A DNA stretch of 14,597 nucleotides from Pedobacter schmidteae. Lineage in GTDB: Bacteria > Bacteroidota > Bacteroidia > Sphingobacteriales > Sphingobacteriaceae. Made by a program: the position numbers and the translations under genes. Below, piece by piece: positions 6,174 to 13,115 of the stretch; within the stretch, counting starts at the first letter, position 1; each line of letters begins with the position of its first letter. Location of the stretch: the NCBI GenBank assembly GCA_945906015.1, contig CAMDQV010000022.1, forward strand, positions 1-14,597. The letters run 5' to 3'. The notes under the pieces are model-generated. The model made no database searches and was not told the origin of the DNA. It was given only the letters and a program-made list of their open reading frames with translations.

Positions 6174-7490
6174 TTATACTGCGTCAGAAAGAGATGAGAA
6201 GGTGAAATCTCTGATTTTCATAGGTGGTACGATCATATTTCCGCTACGTTGTGGTTTTCCTAAAGCTTCCACATTGTTCAGCATGATGATTGGACTTTCA
6301 TTAAACCTGAAATTTTTCACAGGAAACATAATCTTTCCGTTTTCAATATAGAATGTACCGTCACGTGTCAGTCCGGTAAGTAGTAAAGTTTGAGGATCAA
6401 CACTTCTGATATACCAGAAACGTGTGACCAATATGCCTTTTTCAGTGCTTTTGATCAGATCTTCGAGTGAAGCTGTTCCACCTTCCATAATAATTCTGTT
6501 AGCACCAGGTACAGGTTTTACATTTTTTTGTTGTGCCCAGTAACGGGAATAGCTCAGATTTTTGACTATACCTTTTTCAACCCAAGTAACTTTTTCTTGT
6601 GGAAGACCATCGCCATTCCATGTTCCTGAAGGCAGATCAGCATTAAATGGATCTGAATAAATGCTTACCTGCTCATTGAACAATTGTTCGCCTAAGCGGG
6701 TGCCTCCACCTTTTTTACTCATGAAACTTCTGCCTTCTTCTGCACTTCTTGCATCGAAGCCTCTAACCATATTAGATAACATATCACTTGCAGCAAGTGG
6801 TTCTAGAATGACCGTGTATTTACCAGGTTCAATAGCTCTTGCACCTGCAGATCCATTCGCTTTTCCTGATGCAACTTTAGTCAATGCCAGCGTATCCAGT
6901 TTCCTGATGTCATTAAAACTCTCGCTTACATAACCTGAACCGGTACCGGCCTGATTACGCGTTGTTACAGAGAATGAAACGTCAGTATCTGTATTGTAAG
7001 CGAACAAACCTTTTGAATTCATGATGGCTCTAAAACTGGTAGAATTCTCAAGAAATCCTGCTGCTTCTAGGTTAGCTGCCTTGGCAACTTCCAAACTCTT
7101 TCTTACTGCCTCAGCTCTGATGTCGGGATTGACAGCAGCAGTAGCGGCATTATAGGTAATGGATTCTGCAAAAGTTTTAGGACCTTCCAGAGAAACGTAC
7201 TCCGGGTTAGGTGGTGCCAGCTGTGCCAGTTCCTCAGATCTTCTTACTACTTTTTCAAGTGATGCATCATCAAATTCATTGATCGTTGCAGAACCTGTTT
7301 TCTTACCGAATGTAGAGCTGATTGCCAGTCCCATCGTACTGATATCACCAGCTGTTGAAACCGCGTTTCTTGCATAGCGTATATTTCCGCCCTCGGTACC
7401 ATTTAAACTTACTTCGCATTCATCTGCTTTAGAAAAACTCAAGGCCTTCTTTAGAATTGCCTGAGCTTGTGCTTTACTTATTATGCCCAT
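6174..7490 (-). CDS. tldE: TldE/PmbA family, non-catalytic partner of TldD (TldE2)
   Basis: A 438-aa PmbA/TldE-family protein, paralogue of TldE1. It keeps IRYARNAVSTAGD (37-49), EPGKYTVILEP (221-231), the central EEGRSFMSK and the C-terminal GLTRDGTFYIENGKIMFPV, and ends in the same FTFSSLSDAV. At the position of the TldD zinc motif it has L-S-N (238-240), so no HExxxH and no expected peptidase activity by itself. No signal peptide is present (MGIISKAQAQ). Its ATG lies 3 nt past the tldD3 stop codon, so translation is probably coupled, and tldD2 follows after 38 nt. This places one TldE between two TldD genes in one transcript, suggesting it could pair with either. The leader is A-rich without Shine-Dalgarno. 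Confidence 0.92.
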   Translation of the reverse strand: MGIISKAQAQAILKKALSFSKADECEVSLNGTEGGNIRYARNAVSTAGDISTMGLAISSTFGKKTGSATINEFDDASLEKVVRRSEELAQLAPPNPEYVSLEGPKTFAESITYNAATAAVNPDIRAEAVRKSLEVAKAANLEAAGFLENSTSFRAIMNSKGLFAYNTDTDVSFSVTTRNQAGTGSGYVSESFNDIRKLDTLALTKVASGKANGSAGARAIEPGKYTVILEPLAASDMLSNMVRGFDARSAEEGRSFMSKKGGGTRLGEQLFNEQVSIYSDPFNADLPSGTWNGDGLPQEKVTWVEKGIVKNLSYSRYWAQQKNVKPVPGANRIIMEGGTASLEDLIKSTEKGILVTRFWYIRSVDPQTLLLTGLTRDGTFYIENGKIMFPVKNFRFNESPIIMLNNVEALGKPQRSGNMIVPPMKIRDFTFSSLSDAV

Positions 7491-7493
7491 ATC

Positions 7494-9128
7494 TTATATT
7501 TTTCTTGCTGTATTAATAACATTAACTCCGTTAAATCGTGTTGTTGAACAACCGTGAGATACGGCATTCGACTGGCTTGGCTGACCCTTGCCATCATTGA
7601 AGGCCCCCCCAAGACGGTAATCACTTTCATCGCAAACAGCTCCCACTGCATTCCAGAATTCCTGGGTATTTGATTGGTAGGCTACATCTTTAAGCATCCC
7701 AACAATCTTGCCTTCTTTGATCTCGTAGAACATTTGGCCGCCAAACTGGAAATTATAACGCTGCTGGTCAATAGAGAATGAACCATCACCAATAACATAA
7801 ACCCCTTTTTCAACATTTTTGATCAGATCATCTACGCTTAACTTCTCTTTTCCAGGTTGAAGAGATACATTCGGCATGCGCTGGAACTGAACATCTGCCC
7901 AGCTTTGAGCATAAGAACATCCCTGAGATTCCTTTAATCCGATCATGTGTGCCTGGTCGCGGGTTGCTTGGAAGTTAACAAGGATTCCATCTTTGATGAT
8001 ATCCCATTTTTTGCATGCTACACCTTCATCATCATATCCTACTGCTCCTAATGAGGTTTTTTCGGTTTTATCTGCAACAACATTGACCAGCTTATTACCA
8101 AAATTGAATTTTTTGGAGTTCAGTCTGTCGAGGCTTAGGAAACTTGTACCTGCATAATTGGCTTCATAACCCAGTACGCGATCCAGTTCTGTAGGGTGAC
8201 CTATAGACTCATGGATAGTTAGCCAAAGGTGTGATGGGTCAAGTACCATATCATATTTACCGGGCTCAACCGATTTAGCTTTCATTTTCTGGTCTACATT
8301 AACTGTAGCCGATTTTATGTCTTCCAGAATATCATAGCGATCTTTATACCGAGTTACGATACCTTTAACCTTACTGCTTTCTTTGGGTTCCAAATATTCA
8401 TAGCCCATACCCATTGGGGTACTCAACGAATTGATTGTATTGAACTTTCCGCTGCTGCGGTCAATTTTTGTTACCGTGAAATTCGGGTAGATCCGGTGTA
8501 TGTCTTGATCAATATAGGATCCGTCTGTTGATGCAAAATACTTTTGCTCGTTAACAGCGAATATCAATGAATTGACAAAGCTTGCACCACCCGACATAGC
8601 AAGTGCATTGCTTGCAAGTAGAAGATCAACTTTTTCTTTTACGGGCACTTCAAATGCATTTCTCTCAATGGGCGATTTCCAGCTTACCTCACCATATCCC
8701 TTTTGAGGTGCCAGTTGAACGGGCGCTCCCTGAATTTTGGAATTTGCTTTGGCAACGGCAACTGCTTTTTCGGCCGCTTTTGCAATATCTTCTTTGGTAA
8801 CGTTGTTTGTTGAGGCAAAACCCCAGCATCCATTAGCAATTACGCGTACTCCAACTCCATAAGATTCAGTATTGGATACACCCTGTACCCGATTTTCGCG
8901 TGTAGCAACAAACTGGTTCAGGTAGCGCCCGATACGAATATCTGCATAACTGGCTCCTTTTGCTCTTGCCGCATTCAATGCCACATCGGCTAATTCCTTT
9001 TTTATTTTTACATCCACCACGTTCAATGCTTCCATTGGATCGATTGGATTACCAAAAAGTGCTAGGTTTGGTAGCATTAATGCCCCAGCACCCATCCCAC
9101 TCAGGTAGAGAAATTTACTTCTTTTCAA
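7494..9128 (-). CDS. tldD: TldD family zinc metallopeptidase, twin arginine lost (TldD3)
   Basis: A 544-aa TldD-family metallopeptidase. The zinc motif is HESIGH at 306-311, with Cys404, Cys499 (VCDE) and Cys527 conserved. The N-terminus MKRSKFLYLSGMGAGALML resembles the paralogues' Tat signals, but where they have RRDF it has RSKF, so the second arginine is missing. The hydrophobic stretch and a possible site after Gly26 remain. It could be a weak Tat substrate, a Sec substrate, an anchored protein or cytoplasmic. Position 405 is Ser and 495 is Val, where TldD1 and TldD2 have Cys. The start is TTG at 9128-9126, chosen because AAGGAGG lies 8 nt upstream and the TTG aligns exactly with the ATG of both paralogues; the next ATG (residue 11) would remove half the signal. 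It carries a G7 run near codon 507. First in the tldD3-tldE2-tldD2 unit. Confidence 0.92.
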   Translation of the reverse strand: MKRSKFLYLSGMGAGALMLPNLALFGNPIDPMEALNVVDVKIKKELADVALNAARAKGASYADIRIGRYLNQFVATRENRVQGVSNTESYGVGVRVIANGCWGFASTNNVTKEDIAKAAEKAVAVAKANSKIQGAPVQLAPQKGYGEVSWKSPIERNAFEVPVKEKVDLLLASNALAMSGGASFVNSLIFAVNEQKYFASTDGSYIDQDIHRIYPNFTVTKIDRSSGKFNTINSLSTPMGMGYEYLEPKESSKVKGIVTRYKDRYDILEDIKSATVNVDQKMKAKSVEPGKYDMVLDPSHLWLTIHESIGHPTELDRVLGYEANYAGTSFLSLDRLNSKKFNFGNKLVNVVADKTEKTSLGAVGYDDEGVACKKWDIIKDGILVNFQATRDQAHMIGLKESQGCSYAQSWADVQFQRMPNVSLQPGKEKLSVDDLIKNVEKGVYVIGDGSFSIDQQRYNFQFGGQMFYEIKEGKIVGMLKDVAYQSNTQEFWNAVGAVCDESDYRLGGAFNDGKGQPSQSNAVSHGCSTTRFNGVNVINTARKI

Positions 9129-9136
9129 TATGTTAT

Positions 9137-9143
9137 CCTCCTT
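9137..9143 (-). promoter_or_regulatory. Strong Shine-Dalgarno deciding the TTG start of tldD3
   Basis: AAGGAGG on the minus strand, 8 nt before the TTG at 9128-9126. It is a full consensus site, unusual for Bacteroidota and stronger than anything before the other genes here. It supports initiation at TTG and may compensate for the weak start codon. Confidence 0.75.
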
Positions 9144-9166
9144 TAAATTTGGTTAGTTGAACTTGA

Positions 9167-9182
9167 CTGATCAAGCGATCAG
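9167..9182. repeat. Short perfect hairpin between the envelope operon and tldD3
   Basis: CTGATC and GATCAG pair around a 4-nt loop, within the 73-nt gap between the 594-aa protein gene and tldD3. No T-run follows on the minus strand, so it does not look like a terminator. The tld unit may thus receive transcription from the envelope operon. I see no clear promoter in this gap, and 6-bp dyads are common by chance. Confidence 0.3.
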
Positions 9183-9201
9183 CATGTTTCTAAAATTGAA
9201 G

Positions 9202-10986
9202 TTAATATAATTTTACTTCAAGCCATAAATATGTGCAACAAAGTAAAAATAAAATATAAAACCAGATGGGGTGAATCGTGTCTTTATAAACCTGTACTGC
9301 CCCATTTCCAGTTGTGATATTTTTCGCAGATTGTTCGATAAAATTCTGTGTATTTTTCAGTTTTTCTAAAGCCTTAACTTCAGGCCATGCTTTTTCATCA
9401 AATACATAAAACCAATTGGAATCAGTATTTCCAAATTGAAAAGATTGCCATCCTGACTTTGATGGCCAAAAAGATCCTGTCTCCTGAAAACTCATGATGT
9501 GATGTTGCTTAAAAGCTATCTTTTCGCCCTTAATTTGAATGCGCGATATATTTCCAGTTTCAGTTTGAAATTCGATGCCTGTGTCTTTATTTATCACCGG
9601 AAGGAAATGAACTGCAAGGCTTTCGGGATTTTCTTTCTTTCTAGCTGCTTTTTGAAGAATATACGACCAGAAAGATGAATAATCTTGCTCTTGATTGCCA
9701 AGCATCCAGGTATATGAATCATTGATGACAGTCAGAAGGATCTTTCCCTGACCAAACAATTTACTGTTCGTTAAAATATTACCTCGTTCATTTTTTACCA
9801 GACTTTGCGTTCCAGCTTGTGCCAAGATTTCGATAGAGCTGCTTCCTTGAAGTATTGCTTTTAGTGCAGTATGTTTTTCCCAGGTCAATTTTATTGTTTT
9901 TGGGATTACCTGTTTGTTTTCCCGAATGGGGAATGCATTCCTGTAAAAACCATTTCTTGGTTCTGATGCATCAGCTTTAATGATCAGCCCCATGCCCTTA
10001 TTTACCTGGTTTTGAACAGCCTGATTTTCAAGGTTGCTCAAGCGTGATAATTCAGTCATATCACCAATAAGAATATCAAAATCATTAAGAAGGGTCGTAT
10101 TGATACGATTGAGATCGTTTTTTCTGCTATTCAGAAACTCTGTACTGTATTTGGCGGTACTAATGGTAGTTCGCACGGATAAACTATAGCCCTGTTGAGC
10201 AAGCCAGTTTTTTAAAAATTTGTTCTCAAAGTCAGGAGCTGATGCTAGGATCAATATCCTCATCGATTCCCGTTCTTTCACTATCACCGGTACTTCTTCT
10301 GTTGAGAGTGTATCCTTGTTAGCTATTGCTATAAGCGAGTAAACCGCTTTGTCTAGATGTTTTGGAATACATGTTAGTTCAAAATTATTCCATGTTTCCT
10401 TTTTGATTGTTACTGAGTCTAGATTTGTACCCAAGCCCTGCAGAATAAGCTTGACCTCAGTTCCTGTAGTATTATTATAACGCCCCTGCACAAGTAATTG
10501 CTTGCCTGCACGGATATTTTCGGGCCAGCTGATTGAACTTACCCCGGTTTTTAAGGCTGTTGGATGAAAAATCAAATTTTTGTTTTTCAGGCTTCTTAGT
10601 TCATCCAATTCCAGGCCGTATCCAAAAATATGAAGGGTTTGATAATCAGGCTTTGAAGTCAAAAAATAGGTAATATCGTAGATGTGTTGTACTTTATTAT
10701 CTTTTTCAGTAATCGCTATGTCTGTGCTGAATAGTGAGGCTCCTTTATATTTTTCCAAACTATCTTTAAGATAACCATCAGTTAAAAGAATGGCAATAGT
10801 ATTGTTGCTCAAACTAACTTTTCTATCATAATTTATAGGGTAAAGAATAAATAATAAAGATATAATTGCCATTAAAGATGCGCTTAGTCTGAAAATTAAA
10901 TTCGACTTGTTCTTCCTTCCTATTTCTTTAAAAATGAGAAAGCTGAGCAGCAGGGCAAGAAAGATAATACAATAGATCTTATCCAT
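9202..10986 (-). CDS. Membrane-anchored protein with large extracytoplasmic domain (BatA-like topology)
   Basis: A 594-aa protein I cannot assign to a named family. Two N-terminal membrane segments (about 4-20 and 32-50) and one C-terminal segment (about 573-590) flank a long, probably periplasmic, region, the same overall plan as BatA-type proteins. Within it, about 140-240 looks beta-rich and Ig-like, and about 242-450 looks like a Rossmann/glutaminase-like fold: strand RILILASAPD at 243-252 followed by a helix, FDILIGD (303-309), GMGLIIKAD (331-339), and FGQGKILLTVIND (411-423) before a helix. No catalytic Cys-His-Glu triad and no MIDAS (DxSxS) is evident, so a binding or structural role is more likely. 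The ATG is 1 nt past the stop of the DUF4175-like gene, so the two are surely co-transcribed. Neighbours suggest a part in a MoxR/BatA envelope system. Function unknown. Confidence 0.75.
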   Translation of the reverse strand: MDKIYCIIFLALLLSFLIFKEIGRKNKSNLIFRLSASLMAIISLLFILYPINYDRKVSLSNNTIAILLTDGYLKDSLEKYKGASLFSTDIAITEKDNKVQHIYDITYFLTSKPDYQTLHIFGYGLELDELRSLKNKNLIFHPTALKTGVSSISWPENIRAGKQLLVQGRYNNTTGTEVKLILQGLGTNLDSVTIKKETWNNFELTCIPKHLDKAVYSLIAIANKDTLSTEEVPVIVKERESMRILILASAPDFENKFLKNWLAQQGYSLSVRTTISTAKYSTEFLNSRKNDLNRINTTLLNDFDILIGDMTELSRLSNLENQAVQNQVNKGMGLIIKADASEPRNGFYRNAFPIRENKQVIPKTIKLTWEKHTALKAILQGSSSIEILAQAGTQSLVKNERGNILTNSKLFGQGKILLTVINDSYTWMLGNQEQDYSSFWSYILQKAARKKENPESLAVHFLPVINKDTGIEFQTETGNISRIQIKGEKIAFKQHHIMSFQETGSFWPSKSGWQSFQFGNTDSNWFYVFDEKAWPEVKALEKLKNTQNFIEQSAKNITTGNGAVQVYKDTIHPIWFYILFLLCCTYLWLEVKLY

Positions 10987-10987
10987 T

Positions 10988-13114
10988 TTAGGGTTGCTGC
11001 CGCTTTAAACTATTGAAATATTCTGTCGAAAGCGATGTTTTGGGAGCGGCTTTTGCGTCCTGGGGCGTTTTAACTTCGTTTTTGATCATTCTTTGCAATG
11101 CTGCTTCTATGGTGGATAGCTCTCCAAAACTTACCTTCTCATTACCTGATTTGCTTAGAATTTTCCGCATGATTCCTAATGACTTTAAATAGGTTGCAGG
11201 TTGGGTCGAGGCTTTGGCTGCAAGATTACGGTTTGCCTCTTGAAGGATACTGAAGTCAGATTGGTTTAGTTTTTTCCCTTCTTTTAGTTTTGCAATAATT
11301 GAGGTTGATTTCTTCAACCCATTTTGTTCTTCGCTTTTCAAAAGAGTTCGCTCTGCCGATGGCTGAATAATTTTATCAAGTTCGGCGCTGAGGCGCTTTT
11401 CGGCTTTAATTGTCGGCGTTTTCAATGCTGTTTTTGAAACATAAGCTCTAGACTTTTGCTGAAGATCTTTAAGCAGACGTAATGCCTTGTACTCAAAGGG
11501 TAGCGCTTGATCGGGTTTATAGGTTCTTAATCTAAGTTCCGACTTCCACATTTCTGTTAAAGTGGCCTTAAGCTGGGCTTTTAGTTCAGGCTCAAAGAAG
11601 GTTGCATCTTCAGCAATATCATGTTTGTGGGCGTAGGTATCCATAATTTTTTCAGCATTGCCAAACGCAGCAGATTCTTCAGCTGCAGTATGTTCCTCGT
11701 GCTCTTCACCTATTTGCTCATCAGTTTCTTCGCCTAGAAACTTGCCATAGCGCAACCTGAGTAATTTCTGGTCTATCCCCAGATTATTACTTCGGTTTTT
11801 AAATTCTTCATCGCTTATGGAGTTTTTATCTTTTAAGATTTTCTCTGTATCGATAATGATCTGCCTCTGGCTTCTAAAATATTCAGGAACAAGATTAATA
11901 CCGCCAAGCATCCCATTCATACTCATTAATTTGGCAGTATCCTGAATGCTGACGATATAAATATCAGATCTGCTTTGCTGTTTACGGCTGTCAGTGGCGT
12001 TAATATAGAAATACAATTCATCGCCCGGAACCATTCCCAATTTTTGAAGATCAATTGTTTTTTGAAACTTATATTCCTGTTTTCCATTCATGCTTTCGTT
12101 GAACCTGATTACTTGCTCTTTGAATTTTACACTTTCACCTTTTCCGCTACTAATAGTTGCCGAGATATAGGTATCATTTATCCCATAATCATCGTTGATC
12201 TGAACCTGTAAATTTGTTTTTTGAGGCTCAGCAAAGTCAATGGTACTGTATTGTCTTGGAGTGATGATGCGGATCAAGCATACTTGATCCTTGATTGTCT
12301 CCAATTTATACAGCTCAGATAGTTTGCCATCCAGCTCCACCTGATAAAATCCTGGTTGATTAATTGTTTTAGTAATAGCCCATTGTGTGCCTGATTTATT
12401 CACTGAGCGTAATTTTATCTTTTCTTTATCATTGAAAATAAATTTGATTTTGCTAGCAGGCCTGCTGGTTTCAATGACCCATTCCAGCAATGCGCCATCT
12501 TCGACTGTGGCCGAAAACTGTTGTTGAACTCTTGTATTTCTTGTAGTATAGGCTGGTGGTATAATCTTTAGCTTGATGGAAGATATTTCAGCTAATATTT
12601 TATCAGGAATTGAAGGTTTTACTTCTTTTTCAATGCCTAAATTAGTGTTGTTTAAAGTGCCAAAATCTAATCTGGAAATGAATATGGAAACAAGAATGGA
12701 AATGACCAGGAAAATTGCAGAGATTTTCAAGCGTTTATAGATCAATGCTGGTGTTTGAATGCTCTGCATCTCATTTTTGATCTTTTCTACTTGCAATTTT
12801 TCCAGCACATTCAGTTTTTCGGAATTTTTGAAAACCAATGAAAAGCTTTCTTCAAGCTGGGGATAGGTTTGGTCGAGTAGTCTGGAAACATCAAGCTCGC
12901 TGATTTTCGATAGTTTAAAAATTTGAATTAGCACTAGCGAGATCAGCAGGCTTATCGGAAGTATAAACCAATAAGATACAGGCGAAATACTATTCCATAA
13001 GCTAAGGCTCAGCAAGGAGAAAGATATTGCCAAAAATACAGCACTAAGCAAGCCAGAACTAATCCAACGTATCCTAATCGATTTTATGTGCTTCATACTT
13101 TCTGAATGGTTCAT
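10988..13114 (-). CDS. DUF4175-like membrane protein with long C-terminal helical region
   Basis: A 708-aa protein. Membrane segments at about 17-38, 46-66 and 130-148 are followed by a presumably periplasmic part. About 165-395 is beta-rich, consistent with Ig-like domains (IKLKIIPPAYT at 180-190, INDDYGINDTYISATI at 306-321, a pattern seen in DUF4175-type proteins). From about 400 to the end it is highly charged and mostly helical, probably coiled coil, including a hallmark-like stretch around 530-565 (RTYKPDQALPFEYKALRLL). A Glu/His-rich segment (461-500) contains H-E-E-H and H-K-H-D. No enzyme motif is visible. Such proteins are encoded next to MoxR ATPase and BatA genes in Bacteroidota and are thought to be scaffolds in an envelope complex, though their function is not known. 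One nt separates it from each neighbour, indicating a tight operon. The ATG at 13114-13112 lacks a Shine-Dalgarno. The DUF4175 label is from memory of the family layout. Confidence 0.7.
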   Translation of the reverse strand: MNHSESMKHIKSIRIRWISSGLLSAVFLAISFSLLSLSLWNSISPVSYWFILPISLLISLVLIQIFKLSKISELDVSRLLDQTYPQLEESFSLVFKNSEKLNVLEKLQVEKIKNEMQSIQTPALIYKRLKISAIFLVISILVSIFISRLDFGTLNNTNLGIEKEVKPSIPDKILAEISSIKLKIIPPAYTTRNTRVQQQFSATVEDGALLEWVIETSRPASKIKFIFNDKEKIKLRSVNKSGTQWAITKTINQPGFYQVELDGKLSELYKLETIKDQVCLIRIITPRQYSTIDFAEPQKTNLQVQINDDYGINDTYISATISSGKGESVKFKEQVIRFNESMNGKQEYKFQKTIDLQKLGMVPGDELYFYINATDSRKQQSRSDIYIVSIQDTAKLMSMNGMLGGINLVPEYFRSQRQIIIDTEKILKDKNSISDEEFKNRSNNLGIDQKLLRLRYGKFLGEETDEQIGEEHEEHTAAEESAAFGNAEKIMDTYAHKHDIAEDATFFEPELKAQLKATLTEMWKSELRLRTYKPDQALPFEYKALRLLKDLQQKSRAYVSKTALKTPTIKAEKRLSAELDKIIQPSAERTLLKSEEQNGLKKSTSIIAKLKEGKKLNQSDFSILQEANRNLAAKASTQPATYLKSLGIMRKILSKSGNEKVSFGELSTIEAALQRMIKNEVKTPQDAKAAPKTSLSTEYFNSLKRQQP

Positions 13115-13115
13115 A

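Noticed and set aside
1132..9128. Long direct repeats between the tld units as a sign of recent duplication
   Set aside because: The paralogues are clearly diverged at DNA level, sharing only short identical stretches at conserved codons such as gene ends, so the duplication is old rather than a recent tandem repeat or assembly artefact.
9167..9182. Hairpin as a terminator of the envelope operon
   Set aside because: The stem is only 6 bp and no T-run follows on the minus strand.
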